A DNA stretch of 64,000 bases from Sutterella sp. AM11-39 (GCF_003472385.1 NZ_QRLV01000003.1:196111-260110); one strand, 5' to 3'. Counted from the stretch's first letter, positions 1 through 8,967 are shown. Notes: generated by a model not told the origin, from the letters alone. Program-made: numbers and translations.

Positions 1-2
1 TC

Positions 3-1073
3 ACGATGGAGGAAATCGAGCGTGAAGTGATTGCACTGCAGGACCTCGGTCACAAGCGTCTGCTTCTCGAAGCGGGCGAACACCCGAAGTACAACCCGAT
101 CGAATACATCCTTGACGCCATCAAGACGATTTATTCGATCAAGCACAAGAACGGCGCCATCCGCCGCGTCAACGTCAACATCGCGGCAACGACCGTAGAA
201 AACTACAAGAAGCTGCACGACGCCCAGATCGGTACCTATCAACTCTTCCAGGAAACGTATCACAAGCCGACCTACGAAGAGCTGCACCCGAAGGGACCGA
301 AGTCCGACTATTGCTATCACACGGAGGCGCACGACCGCGCCATGCAGGCCGGCATCGACGACGTGGGTCTCGGCGTACTCTTCGGACTTAATCTCTATCG
401 CTACGATCTCATTGCGCTCCTGATGCACGCCGAACACTTGGAAGCCACCTACGGCTGCGGTCCGCACACGATCTCCGTGCCCCGCATCTGCCCGGCCGAC
501 GACATCGATCCGGCAACGTTCTCCAACGCGGTGCCCGACGACGTGTTCCTTAAGGTCGTGGCTTTGATCCGTCTGTCCGTGCCTTATACCGGCATGATCA
601 TGTCGACGCGTGAAAGCGCGCGCATCCGTACCGAAGCGCTCAAGCTCGGCGTGTCGCAGATTTCGGGCGGCTCTCGCACGTCCGTGGGCGGCTACACGAT
701 CAAGGACATCACCAAAATCGAAAACACGGCACAGTTCGACACGAGCGACCGCCGCAGCCTCGATGAAGTGGTGCATTGGCTCCTGGACAACCACTATCTG
801 CCGAGCTTCTGCACGGCGTGCTACCGCGCCGGCCGCACGGGCGACCGCTTCATGGAATTTGCCAAGGACGGCTCCATTGCCCGCTACTGCCAGGCCAACG
901 CCGTGATGACGATGAAGGAATATCTGTGCGATTACGCGAGCCCCGCCACGAAGGAAGCTGGCGAACGCGTGATTGCCAACGAAATTCCGAAGATCTGTCA
1001 CGAGAAGATGCGCATTGCCTGCGAAAAACGCATCATCCGCATCGAAGAAGGCGAACGCGACTTCCGCTTCTAA
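3..1073 (+). CDS. hydG: [FeFe]-hydrogenase maturase HydG, C-terminal part (5' end outside window)
   Basis: The frame is already open at the window edge, so the N-terminal part with the radical-SAM CX3CX2C cluster site is missing. The visible ~356 residues hold the rest of the TIM barrel (motifs such as ETYHKPTYEELHP and GIDDVGLGVLFGLNLYR) and a C-terminal CX2CX22C pattern (FCTAC, then ARYC). In HydG that pattern carries the auxiliary Fe-S cluster and separates HydG from the related ThiH. Known role: HydG cleaves tyrosine to make the CO and cyanide ligands of the hydrogenase H-cluster in the cytoplasm. The other hyd genes are presumably to the left, outside the window. A GC-rich hairpin at 1094-1136 closes the transcription unit. 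Confidence 0.93.
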   Translation, partial: TMEEIEREVIALQDLGHKRLLLEAGEHPKYNPIEYILDAIKTIYSIKHKNGAIRRVNVNIAATTVENYKKLHDAQIGTYQLFQETYHKPTYEELHPKGPKSDYCYHTEAHDRAMQAGIDDVGLGVLFGLNLYRYDLIALLMHAEHLEATYGCGPHTISVPRICPADDIDPATFSNAVPDDVFLKVVALIRLSVPYTGMIMSTRESARIRTEALKLGVSQISGGSRTSVGGYTIKDITKIENTAQFDTSDRRSLDEVVHWLLDNHYLPSFCTACYRAGRTGDRFMEFAKDGSIARYCQANAVMTMKEYLCDYASPATKEAGERVIANEIPKICHEKMRIACEKRIIRIEEGERDFRF

Positions 1074-1093
1074 CCTGTCGACTTCCTAGCAAA

Positions 1094-1136
1094 ACGCCGC
1101 CCGAGGAATGACTTCTTCCGGCGGCATTTGATTTTT
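1094..1136 (+). terminator. Intrinsic terminator after hydG
   Basis: GCCGCC at 1096-1101 pairs with GGCGGC at 1120-1125, followed by a T-rich stretch (ATTTGATTTTT). It lies about 20 bases after the hydG stop codon. Confidence 0.7.
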
Positions 1137-1173
1137 CTGAATGTCACAATCAAATCCCCTTTTTGCCTAAAAC

Positions 1174-1203
1174 CTTAACAATATTAAGCTTAACAGTGTT
1201 AAG
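1174..1203. repeat. Two abutting 15-bp palindromes upstream of an ATPase gene
   Basis: CTTAACAATATTAAG (1174-1188) is followed with no gap by CTTAACAGTGTTAAG (1189-1203). The copies agree at 13 of 15 positions and each is an inverted repeat around its centre; the second is perfect. They end 36 bases before the GTG start of the ATPase at 1240 and lie where its promoter should be (a TAGAAT -10-like hexamer is at 1210-1215). Inference: a tandem operator for a dimeric DNA-binding protein, possibly the ATPase itself. Confidence 0.6.
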
Positions 1204-1239
1204 ATTTTGTAGAATCTCAGAAAAAGAAAGGTATCGATC

Positions 1240-2589
1240 GTGAAATTCTTCGGCAGAAAGGACGAAATCCGGACACTCCAACGACAACTTGAGCTGTGCG
1301 AAAAAAGAAAATGCGCCCGCATGGCCGTTGTAACGGGGCGCAGGAGAGTCGGCAAAACGAAGCTTATCCTCAAGGCATTGGAAGGCCGCAAGGTGCCTTT
1401 TGCCTACTGCTTTGTGCCGCGCGTCACCTCTGAGGCCCAGCTCTCTGCGCAGATCATTGCAATGCTCTCTGAGCAGCTCGCGATCAAATTCCCGCCTGCG
1501 CTCACAAGTTTGGCCGAAACGGTGGGCTATGTTCTTGAGCTTTCGAAGACGAGGCCCATGGTGCTCGTCATAGATGAGTGCCAGGAGATTGACGGCTTTG
1601 CTCCTGCCTTTTGGTCGCAATTGCAGAAAGTGTGGGATTTGGGCAAGAACGAAGCCCGATTGCTGCTGGTGATGAGCGGCTCCTTGCAGTCGAGCCTGGA
1701 GCGTATCTTCGGCAGCAGAAGTGAACCGTTGTACGGCCGTTGCGATGTGTTGATGACCCTGCAGCCGTTCTCAACAAGTTTGATGCGAGAGATTTTTCTG
1801 CACGAGTCTTCGAACGCGGAGGCAGCGGATTTCCTGATGCTTTATGCCGTCACGGGCGGCGTTGCTCGCTACGTGGAATACTTCGCCGACAATGAAGCGA
1901 TGACGCGCGAAGCAATGTTGCGGCTTATCTTCTCAAACGACGGCAGTTGGTTTCGCTCGGAAGGCAATGTGATGCTTGCCAACGAGTTTCGAGTCTCTTC
2001 TTCGATTTACCTTGAAATCCTGCAGAAAATTGCCTCAGGTGCCACGAAACGCTCTGAGATTCAAGACAACATCGCGCAGGATGTGTCGGCATATATCAAG
2101 AGACTCGAAGAGCTGTTCGGCATTGTTCAGCGAGTGAGTCCGCTTCTCGGAGAAAACCGTTCGCGGCAGATACGCTATCGCATTGCGGATCCGTACTTTC
2201 GATTCTGGTTGCGTTTCATCTCGACGGCGCAAATGCAGGCGCTTGCCGAAGCCGGGCAATGGGAACGCATGATCGGGCTCACTAAAGCCGGATTGCCGAC
2301 ATTTCTGGGACGCAGTCTCGAACATTGGTTTGTCCGCTCAACGATCGAAAGCGGTCAGTGGGATCAAGTCGGCAGCTGGTGGGATCGGAAAGGTCAAAAC
2401 GAAATTGATCTGATCGCGATTGATCGAGAAGCCAAGCGCCTTTTGATCGGTGAGGTGAAAACCAATCCGCAGAAATTGGATGAGACAAAGCTGCGCGGCA
2501 AGGTACAAGTTTTTCTTCAGGAGCAGAAACTGTCGGACTATTCCGTTGAGCTCCGAGGATTCTCTGTTCAAGACATGTTCGGTGCCTGA
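1240..2589 (+). CDS. Solitary ATPase with nuclease-like C-terminus (ATPase_2 / DUF234 type)
   Basis: 449 residues. It starts at GTG 1240 with an AGAAAGG ribosome site nine bases upstream. Walker A is GRRRVGKT (residues 33-40) and Walker B is VLVIDECQE (around 112). The middle has a winged-helix-like stretch (KRSEIQDNIAQDVSAYIKRLEEL). The C-terminus has a PD-(D/E)XK-like pattern, NEIDLIAID (from 387) and GEVKT (404-408), as in DUF234 proteins. Known of the family: archaeal-type STAND/AAA ATPases, common in archaea and host-associated bacteria, function largely unknown. The gene stands alone between hydG and aspA and is preceded by tandem palindromes at 1174-1203. Inference: a selfish or defence-like module that may bind its own upstream repeats. 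Confidence 0.85.
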   Translation: MKFFGRKDEIRTLQRQLELCEKRKCARMAVVTGRRRVGKTKLILKALEGRKVPFAYCFVPRVTSEAQLSAQIIAMLSEQLAIKFPPALTSLAETVGYVLELSKTRPMVLVIDECQEIDGFAPAFWSQLQKVWDLGKNEARLLLVMSGSLQSSLERIFGSRSEPLYGRCDVLMTLQPFSTSLMREIFLHESSNAEAADFLMLYAVTGGVARYVEYFADNEAMTREAMLRLIFSNDGSWFRSEGNVMLANEFRVSSSIYLEILQKIASGATKRSEIQDNIAQDVSAYIKRLEELFGIVQRVSPLLGENRSRQIRYRIADPYFRFWLRFISTAQMQALAEAGQWERMIGLTKAGLPTFLGRSLEHWFVRSTIESGQWDQVGSWWDRKGQNEIDLIAIDREAKRLLIGEVKTNPQKLDETKLRGKVQVFLQEQKLSDYSVELRGFSVQDMFGA

Positions 2590-2631
2590 ATTTGCAGTGA
2601 TACGGTCTAATGTGTCGTTCCGACAAACAAA

Positions 2632-2667
2632 GCGCCGCCCGAGGAAAGGCTCTTCAGGCGGCGTTTG
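2632..2667. terminator. Bidirectional terminator between the ATPase gene and aspA
   Basis: CGCCGCC (2633-2639) pairs with GGCGGCG (2657-2663). It is flanked by TTT on the plus side and by AAACAAAG (CTTTGTTT on the minus strand). It can serve both convergent genes. Confidence 0.65.
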
Positions 2668-2689
2668 CGCGTTCAGGCGTCTGGCCGGA

Positions 2690-4132
2690 TTAGATAAGGA
2701 TGCCGAGTTCTTTTTTGAAGCGGGCCACGATGGGAGCCATCTTTTCGGGTTCAGCCATCAAAAGCGGATCAACGAGAACGTCGGCCTGCTCCGGCGTCAT
2801 CAGTTTCAGTTCGATCACGGCTTGTTTGACATCACAGCCCTTTTCTTCACAGTAGTGGGCAACGCGCACGCCTTCCGGATAGCCGAAAGTGGCAGCTACA
2901 ACCGTACTCAGCGCAATCGATTCCAGAGCTTCTGTCTTACAGCGGGCGACATTGGCCGTGATGCCCTCAACGCAGTGTTCACGCAAAATCGGAATTTCGG
3001 CTCCGAGGATCTGCATGTTTTCAAAGAGGCACTTGTAGAAGGTTGCATCCCAGACGTTGAGGTCGAGCTCGCCTTCGTCGACGGCCATGGTGATGGCCAC
3101 GTCGTTGCCGCAGACCTGATGAGCAATCTGAATGACCATCTCTGGAACTGTCGGGTTGATCTTGCCTGGCATGATGGAGCTTCCCGGGGACAGAGCGGGA
3201 AGATTGATTTCCATCCAACCAGCGCGCGGTCCCGAACTCATCAGGCGCAAATCCTTGCTGATCTTGGACAGCGTGACGGCAAAGGACTTGACTGCGCCCG
3301 AGACGGCAAGGAAAAAGTCCGGATTTTGGAAACCGTCGAAGAGATTGGGATTGGGGTGGACCGTCTCACCCACAATTTCGGAGATGTGCTTATAAAACGC
3401 GTCCGTATACCCAGGAGCGGCTCCGAGCCCCGTGCCAACGGCGTTGCCGCCCATGATCAATTCAAAGCAGCCGCCGCGAAGAGCTCGAAGCACTTTGACC
3501 TGACGGCGAACGGCGCTGGCAAAGCCTGAAAACTCCTGCCCGAGCGTGACGGGCAGTGCGTCCTGCCAGCAGGTGCGGCCGACCTTAACGATTTCTTTGA
3601 ATTCTTTGGCCTTGGCATCAAATGCGTCGGCGAGTTTTTCGCCTTCGGCGACGATTACGTCCAAACGCGGAGCGATAGCCAGATGCGTTGCAGACGGGAT
3701 GGTGTCGTTGGTGGACTGCGCCATGTTGACGTGCGTATTGGGGTGCACGGCATCTTGTCCCTTGTGGCCGGTCATCAGTTCGTTGGCCAGATTGCCGATC
3801 ACTTCATTGACGTTCATGTTGACGCAGGTGTAGCCGCCGCCCTGCCACATATCGAGCGGAAACTCCTTTTCAAATCCTCCGGCGATCACTTTGTCGCAAG
3901 CCTGTTCAATGGCTTTTGCAATTTCAGGCTTCAGAGCTCCGATTTCGGCGTTGGCCAAGGCGCAGGCCTTCTTGATTTTGCAAAGCGCGATGTGCATGTC
4001 CGGGTAGGCAATCACGGGAAAGCCCGCTGCGCCCGAAACCTTGAGCATGCGAGTTGTTTGAATGCCGTAGTAACGGTCATTGGGGATGGACATTTCACCG
4101 AGGCAATCGCGTTCAATACGGGTGTCGGTCAT
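2690..4132 (-). CDS. aspA: Aspartate ammonia-lyase (aspartase)
   Basis: 480 residues, close to the usual ~478 for bacterial aspartase. The fumarase/aspartase superfamily signature GSSIMPGKINPTVPE is present, as are the substrate-binding blocks HPNTHVNMAQSTNDTIPSA and GGNAVGTGLGA. Reaction: L-aspartate to fumarate plus ammonia, in the cytoplasm. In anaerobes this feeds fumarate to fumarate respiration, which fits the respiratory flavoprotein and molybdoenzyme genes elsewhere in the window. The N-terminus (MTDTRIERDCLGEMSIPND) matches the aspartase start better than class II fumarase, but the families are close. It is divergently placed from the LysR regulator at 4362, suggesting control by that regulator. 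Confidence 0.9.
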   Translation of the reverse strand: MTDTRIERDCLGEMSIPNDRYYGIQTTRMLKVSGAAGFPVIAYPDMHIALCKIKKACALANAEIGALKPEIAKAIEQACDKVIAGGFEKEFPLDMWQGGGYTCVNMNVNEVIGNLANELMTGHKGQDAVHPNTHVNMAQSTNDTIPSATHLAIAPRLDVIVAEGEKLADAFDAKAKEFKEIVKVGRTCWQDALPVTLGQEFSGFASAVRRQVKVLRALRGGCFELIMGGNAVGTGLGAAPGYTDAFYKHISEIVGETVHPNPNLFDGFQNPDFFLAVSGAVKSFAVTLSKISKDLRLMSSGPRAGWMEINLPALSPGSSIMPGKINPTVPEMVIQIAHQVCGNDVAITMAVDEGELDLNVWDATFYKCLFENMQILGAEIPILREHCVEGITANVARCKTEALESIALSTVVAATFGYPEGVRVAHYCEEKGCDVKQAVIELKLMTPEQADVLVDPLLMAEPEKMAPIVARFKKELGILI

Positions 4133-4361
4133 ATTGAATTCTCCGAAGGCTCCGTTTTTGGGGTGGAGTCAGTAATCAATGATTCAAAAATTTTGAACGA
4201 TTAGTGGAAGTCAGTGCGGTGTTGCTGAACTGAAATTTTGGATTGAAAATCAAATAAAAGACATATTATTTAAGCGAAGAACATTTTCATCTTTTATGAC
4301 TATGAACGGCAAGTCAGTTCAGGTTTGTTCAAACTTTTGTTAATTATTTCTGAACATAGAA
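4133..4361. promoter_or_regulatory. Divergent aspA / LysR control region
   Basis: This AT-rich 229-bp stretch separates two divergent genes. It carries the word CTGAAC at 4225-4230 and 4350-4355 and its inverse GTTCAG at 4317-4322; the last two form an inverted pair around GTTTGTTCAAAC (4324-4335). A TTGA-AAA-TCAA palindrome lies at about 4242-4252. Inference: binding sites for the LysR protein and perhaps a global anaerobic regulator. The palindrome has 3-bp spacing, so it is not a standard FNR site (4-bp spacing). Confidence 0.4.
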
Positions 4362-5315
4362 ATGCAGACCGAATTAGATCTCAAAGGATTGCAGGCGTTT
4401 TTGACTGTTGTGGAACACAGGACCGTACGCAAAGCGGCACAAGTACTGGATGTGACGCCTTCGGCGGTTTCTCAATCCATTGTCGGCTTGGAGAAAAGTC
4501 TTGGTGTTGAGTTGTTTATTCGAGATGCGCGACCGTTAAGACTGACGCCTGCCGGCCGGCGAATGCTTCAGAGCGGTGAGCATCTGATGGGAGAGGTATG
4601 TCGACTCAAAGCCCGCGTCTGTGCGGAGACGTTGTCGATGCAGGAGTTGAGGCTTGGGCTTGGAGAGTCTGTGACCACAACCATGAGTCCTTGGTTGTTG
4701 GCACGACTGTATAAAAAGGTGGCCAACCTGGTCGTCTATTCCGGTTTGGCCCAACCGATGTCTGAGAAGCTCAGGAACGGGGCGCTGGACGTCGTGATCT
4801 GTTCCGGAGCTCAATTGGAGGGTGAGAAATGGTCATGGCAGTCTGCTTACGAGGAAGAGTTTCTTTTGGTTTGTTCACGAACTCTGCCGTCGGTGAGTTC
4901 GGTTGAAGATTTAAGGCATGTCGCGCAGACGCATCCCTACATTTGCTACAACCAAGAAAGCTCGGATCAAATACAAGCAAACCGCATACTGAATTCAAGC
5001 GGTATTTTTTCGACGGAACGCATTGCGGTTTCGTCGAGTTACGCCGTTGTCGGTTTAGTTGCACAAGCCGGTGGTTTCGCTTTGTTGCCGCCGTCCGATG
5101 TGTGGTGCGGACGACAGTTTTTGTCAGATGTTCGGTTTTGCCGGTTACCTGTTTCTCTGCGAGAGACGAGGAAGATGTGGGTGGTGGGCGGAGCCAATCG
5201 GGGAATCGAAGCAATAGAACTTGTCCGGTCGCTTGCGGTTGAAGTCATGCGAGAACAGATGCTCGAAGAATTCAAAAACGCGGCGCCGGGCTTGGAGCAA
5301 TTTGTGCGGCTTTGA
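4362..5315 (+). CDS. LysR-family transcriptional regulator
   Basis: 317 residues with the typical LysR layout. The N-terminal winged helix-turn-helix spans about residues 5-65 (LKGLQAFLTVVEHRTVRKAAQ, then TPSAVSQSIVGLEKSLGVELF), followed by the inducer-binding domain. It begins at ATG 4362, 230 bp from the divergent aspA start. Divergent placement is the classic arrangement for a LysR regulator and its target, so aspA is the likely target and aspartate or fumarate a possible inducer; this is inference. It is not clearly co-transcribed with anything downstream. Confidence 0.88.
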   Translation: MQTELDLKGLQAFLTVVEHRTVRKAAQVLDVTPSAVSQSIVGLEKSLGVELFIRDARPLRLTPAGRRMLQSGEHLMGEVCRLKARVCAETLSMQELRLGLGESVTTTMSPWLLARLYKKVANLVVYSGLAQPMSEKLRNGALDVVICSGAQLEGEKWSWQSAYEEEFLLVCSRTLPSVSSVEDLRHVAQTHPYICYNQESSDQIQANRILNSSGIFSTERIAVSSSYAVVGLVAQAGGFALLPPSDVWCGRQFLSDVRFCRLPVSLRETRKMWVVGGANRGIEAIELVRSLAVEVMREQMLEEFKNAAPGLEQFVRL

Positions 5316-5369
5316 CACTGACTATACCGGTCGACTCTTCACCGGAAGGCTGACCTTAATCGCATCAGG

Positions 5370-5384
5370 CTTAACGGCGTTAAG
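5370..5384. repeat. Solo copy of the CTTAAC-N3-GTTAAG palindrome
   Basis: CTTAACGGCGTTAAG is a perfect 15-bp inverted repeat with the same arms as the tandem palindromes at 1174-1203. It lies between the LysR gene and the convergent sugar-kinase gene. It may be a second binding site for the same protein or part of a terminator stem. A related 14-bp form, CTTAAATCGTTAAG, is at 62208-62221. Confidence 0.4.
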
Positions 5385-5410
5385 GTGATGCAACAACGTC
5401 GGCTCGATTC

Positions 5411-5445
5411 AAAAAAACTGCCTGCAGTTTTTACCGCAGGCAGTT
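5411..5445 (-). terminator. Intrinsic terminator of the FGGY kinase gene
   Basis: AACTGCCTGC (5416-5425) pairs perfectly with GCAGGCAGTT (5436-5445). On the minus strand the hairpin is followed by a run of seven T. Confidence 0.85.
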
Positions 5446-5473
5446 CGTTAATCTGACAGAATCGGCCGAATTA

Positions 5474-7033
5474 TTACTTCTCGACCTTGGTCTCGCGCAT
5501 CTGCATGAGCGTGGCGTAAGCGGGCTGCAGATCGGTCTTCACAAGCTTCGTCTTGAGATCGAAAAGCTTGCGGTAAAGCGTCGAGTTGTCGGCGTTGGAC
5601 GTGTACTCGGCGTCCTTGATGATCGTCTTTTCCAAAAGCGGACGCACATCTTCAATGTGACCGGCTGCCTTGGCAGCAAACACGCAGTTCGTCACCACGG
5701 CGCCGCCCGCATTGCGGTAGCGGACAACCGTTGCGTTCAACATATCAGCCTTGATCTGATTCCAGAGAGAATCGCGGCTGCCGCCTTCCGTGACGGTGAT
5801 GCGGTTAAGGTCCACGCCTGCCGCACGATAGGTGTCCGTGATTTCCATGTAGTCGTAGCCGATGGCTTCCAGAACGGCGCGCCACTGCACGAACTGATCG
5901 TCGTCCAGGGTCATGTTGAGGAACATGCCGCTGGCGCCCTTGAATTCGCCGGTGCCGCCGGTGAGGTAGGGGAGGAAAACCACGCCGTTGCTGCCTGCAG
6001 GCACTTCTTCGGCCTTTTCCGACAACACGCGGTAGTAGCTCGAGTCGTCAGCTTTCTGGCAAATGTTGTCCTTGAACCAGCGAAGCGACAAACCGCCCGT
6101 ACGGATGAAGCCCCAGTAGAAGTAGGTGTTTTCGAGCGTGCCGCTGTTAAAGATCAGGCCCGAGCCCTTCTTGGAGAGTTCCGGAACGATGCCTTTGGTG
6201 GACACGCAGAACATGGCGCAGGTGCCAGCCACGTCCACGCCCTGACCGGCTTCGAAAACGCCTGAGCCCAGCATCGACTGCATCGTGTCGCCTGCGCCAG
6301 CGCAGACAGGAGTGCCCGCAACGAGCCCCGTGCGCGCGGCCATTTCTTCGCTCACACCGCCCACAATGTCCCAGGGCTTGAGAATGCGGGGCATGTACTT
6401 CTTGTCGATGCCCAGGATGTCGAGCTGCTCGTCGGACCATTCCTTCTTTTCGACCTTGTAGCCGAGACCCCAGCCTGACATCGCACCCCAGTCGATGAAG
6501 GCGTCTTCGCCCTTGAGGCCTGCGAGGTTCATAAGGATGTAGGGAGCGTTATGCACGAATTTCACGCCCTTCTTGCGGAAGTCTTCGCTGTTGGCGAGGA
6601 ACCAGCGGGCAAACATGGCCGGGAACATGCAGTTGGTTTCCGGGTTGCCGGTTTCACGTCCCCAGATGTCGAGGTTCTTGGCGTTGATTGCGTCAACGTC
6701 AGCCTGCGTGCGGCTGTCGAGATAATTGATATAGGGTGTGACGGCTTTGCCGTTTTCGTCCACACCGCAGATGCCGCAGATGATGCCGTCACCCATGACG
6801 GCGGCGATGTCGGACGGACTGTAGCCTTTGCCCTTGATGGCCTCGACGGTCTTCTTCATGCACTCAACGGTGATGTTGAGAAACTCATCGATGTTCATCT
6901 GCACCCAGCCCGGCTGCGGGTAGTGCAGAGTGGTGGGAAGCGAGTGCGACGCGACCGGATTGAAGTTTTCGTCGTAGACGGCAACCTTAACCGACTGCGT
7001 GCCGGCATCGAAACCCATGTAAAGCTTTGCCAT
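5474..7033 (-). CDS. FGGY-family carbohydrate kinase (xylulokinase-like)
   Basis: 519 residues from ATG 7033, chosen over an in-frame TTG at 7039 because AGGA (7044-7047) sits ten bases before the ATG. The N-terminal FGGY ATPase lobe is clear (MGFDAGTQSVKVAVYD). The second lobe has GGTGEFKGASGMFLNMT and VTEGGSRDSLWNQIKADML. Family role: ATP-dependent phosphorylation of a pentulose or related sugar or polyol in the cytoplasm. No isomerase, transporter or regulator of sugar use is adjacent, so the substrate cannot be assigned; xylulose is only the default guess. It has its own terminator and a promoter region at 7034-7228. Confidence 0.85.
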   Translation of the reverse strand: MAKLYMGFDAGTQSVKVAVYDENFNPVASHSLPTTLHYPQPGWVQMNIDEFLNITVECMKKTVEAIKGKGYSPSDIAAVMGDGIICGICGVDENGKAVTPYINYLDSRTQADVDAINAKNLDIWGRETGNPETNCMFPAMFARWFLANSEDFRKKGVKFVHNAPYILMNLAGLKGEDAFIDWGAMSGWGLGYKVEKKEWSDEQLDILGIDKKYMPRILKPWDIVGGVSEEMAARTGLVAGTPVCAGAGDTMQSMLGSGVFEAGQGVDVAGTCAMFCVSTKGIVPELSKKGSGLIFNSGTLENTYFYWGFIRTGGLSLRWFKDNICQKADDSSYYRVLSEKAEEVPAGSNGVVFLPYLTGGTGEFKGASGMFLNMTLDDDQFVQWRAVLEAIGYDYMEITDTYRAAGVDLNRITVTEGGSRDSLWNQIKADMLNATVVRYRNAGGAVVTNCVFAAKAAGHIEDVRPLLEKTIIKDAEYTSNADNSTLYRKLFDLKTKLVKTDLQPAYATLMQMRETKVEK

Positions 7034-7346
7034 GTTCAATTATTCCTAAGAATCGTTAGCGGTCATTTTTCGAGCAAGCATTGTACGCAGGTTTTCTAGG
7101 TGTTTTTTCCTAGGTGCCGGCAGGAAAAGTGTTTCTGAAAGTACCGAGCCGAGAGAGTGTCGGTTAGGGGCGAACTCGGAGCGCGGTGCACGTTGAAAAA
7201 AGTCGTGTTTTTTCAGGTCTCTCTTTGGTATAATCCGGCGCTTACGGGCGTTTTTTGGCCCTTTTGTACCGAATTTTTAACCGACTGTCTGCGCTTTGTT
7301 CCCGGCGATTCGCCGAGGTTTCGGGCGCTTTGAGAAAGAAAAAACA
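7034..7346. promoter_or_regulatory. tig: Divergent region between the FGGY kinase and tig, with an extended -10 for tig
   Basis: TTTGGTATAAT contains an extended -10 (TG-N-TATAAT, TATAAT at 7229-7234) directed at tig. No good -35 hexamer is visible. On the kinase side, CTAGGTG occurs twice as a direct repeat (7096-7102 and 7110-7116), a possible operator. No gene is seen in this 313-bp stretch. Confidence 0.5.
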
Positions 7347-8729
7347 ATGACCGAAAATCAAGAAGCTGTGAAGGCTGAAGAAACCGTTCAGGAAGAAAAG
7401 GCTGTTGCCGCTACCCAGGAAGCCGCTGCCGAAAAGAAGGAAGAAGCCGTCAACCCGAATCTGCGCACTCTTGAAGTGACGATCGACGGCAAGGAATTCC
7501 AGGACGGCGTGACCAAGGAACTGCGTCGCCTTTCCAAGAAGGCCAAGATGCCGGGCTTCCGTCCGGGCCATGTGCCGTTTGCCATGGTTGAGGCCATGTA
7601 CGGTCAGCAGGCTTCCGCCGAAGTCATCAACACGCTGCTCGAACGCGAAGCCAACAAGGCCATGCGCGACGGTCAGTACCGTGTTGTCGGCCAGTTCGAC
7701 GCCAAGCCGCTCGCTCCGGCCGAAGGCAGCAAGGACCTTCGTTTCGAAGTGAGCTTCGAGGTTTATCCCGACATCGTTCTGCCGGACTTCTCTTCCGTTG
7801 AACTCAAGCGCTACCTCTGCACGGTCGATGACGAAGCCGTCAACAAGACGATCGACACGATCGTCAAGCAGCGCGTCACCTTCACGAAGGAAGAAGGCCG
7901 CCAGGCTGCCGCTGAAGACCGTCTGACGGTCAACTTCACCGGCACGATCAACGGCGAAGAATTCCAGGGCGGCAAGGCCGAAGGCTTCAGCTTCGTGCTC
8001 GGTCAGGGCCGCATGCTCCCCGAATTCGAGGATGCCGCCACGGGCATGGCTGCCGGCCAGAAGAAGACCTTCTCGCTTACCTTCCCGGAAAACTACGGCA
8101 ACAAGGAACTCGCCGGCAAGGAAGCTCAGTTTGAGCTCGAATGCGTGAGCGTCGAAGCTCCGCACTACCCGGAAGTCAACGATGAATTCGCGAAGTCCCT
8201 CGCTGTCGAATCCGTTGAAGTTCTCAAGACCGAAATCCGTAGCAACATCGAACGCGAAGTGCAGGAACGTCTCTACGACCGCAACCGCACCGAAGCCTTC
8301 AACGCTGCCGTCGAAGCCTTCAACTACCAGGCTCCCGCCGCCATCGTTCACTCCGAACAGGAACGTCTGCGCGAAAACTTCCAGCAGATGCTCTACGGCA
8401 TGACCGGTCAGAAGAACAAGGAAGGCGCTCCGCTGGATCTCTTCCTTGAGCCCGCCAAGAAGCAGGCTCGCATCGGCATGATGATCACCGCGATCATCGA
8501 CCAGAACAAGCTTGAAGCCACCGACGACGACATCAAGGCCCGCGCTTCTTTGCTCGCCGCCGCTTACGAACAGCCCGAAGAAGTGGTCGAAGACCTCGTC
8601 AAGACGCAGCGCAACAACCTTGCCAGCCGCGTCCTCGAAGAAAAGGCTCTCGAATTCCTCTTCAGCAAGGCCAAGACCACCGAAGAAACGCTCACCTTCG
8701 AGCAGCTCTCCGGCATGGGTCGCCAATAA
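7347..8729 (+). CDS. tig: Trigger factor (ribosome-associated chaperone / prolyl isomerase)
   Basis: 460 residues from ATG 7347; an upstream in-frame TTG at 7296 lacks support. An acidic Ala/Glu-rich N-terminal extension of ~35 residues precedes the normal start of the ribosome-binding domain (LRTLEVTIDGKEF), which contains the ribosome-contact motif as GFRPGHVP. The FKBP-type PPIase domain follows (DRLTVNFTGTINGEEFQGG, then FPENYGN), then the helical C-terminal chaperone domain. E. coli Tig is 432 residues. Trigger factor binds nascent chains at the exit tunnel. It heads the conserved tig-clpP-clpX-lon order. Confidence 0.95.
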   Translation: MTENQEAVKAEETVQEEKAVAATQEAAAEKKEEAVNPNLRTLEVTIDGKEFQDGVTKELRRLSKKAKMPGFRPGHVPFAMVEAMYGQQASAEVINTLLEREANKAMRDGQYRVVGQFDAKPLAPAEGSKDLRFEVSFEVYPDIVLPDFSSVELKRYLCTVDDEAVNKTIDTIVKQRVTFTKEEGRQAAAEDRLTVNFTGTINGEEFQGGKAEGFSFVLGQGRMLPEFEDAATGMAAGQKKTFSLTFPENYGNKELAGKEAQFELECVSVEAPHYPEVNDEFAKSLAVESVEVLKTEIRSNIEREVQERLYDRNRTEAFNAAVEAFNYQAPAAIVHSEQERLRENFQQMLYGMTGQKNKEGAPLDLFLEPAKKQARIGMMITAIIDQNKLEATDDDIKARASLLAAAYEQPEEVVEDLVKTQRNNLASRVLEEKALEFLFSKAKTTEETLTFEQLSGMGRQ

Positions 8730-8756
8730 TTCGGTTCCTTGCGAACTGATCTGCGC

Positions 8757-8804
8757 CGACAGGCTCTGAGGCACCGGCAGTCAAGCCGTACCAAGGGCCT
8801 GTCA
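8757..8804 (+). other. Imperfect hairpin between tig and clpP
   Basis: GACAGGC (8757-8763) can pair with GCCTGTC (8798-8804) with further pairing inside, but no T-run follows. It may be a processing or attenuation structure in the 238-bp tig-clpP spacer, which has no other recognisable content. Confidence 0.3.
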
Positions 8805-8967
8805 GGTACACGAAAGCGGGAAAAAGCAACAGAGGAGGCGTTAGCTTCCACGGGCTTTTTTCCGTTTTTGTTTCTACGGGAGCGCAAAGCTTTGAGCGCG
8901 ACCGAAGCGTTGAATTTTTTACGGCTCGGCCTGTGAGGCGGAGTTCCAACAAGCGAAATATCAAATC

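Noticed and set aside
7242..8774. 510-codon open frame opposite tig
   Set aside because: Antisense shadow covering exactly the trigger factor gene and its leader; low-complexity Phe/Leu/Gly composition.
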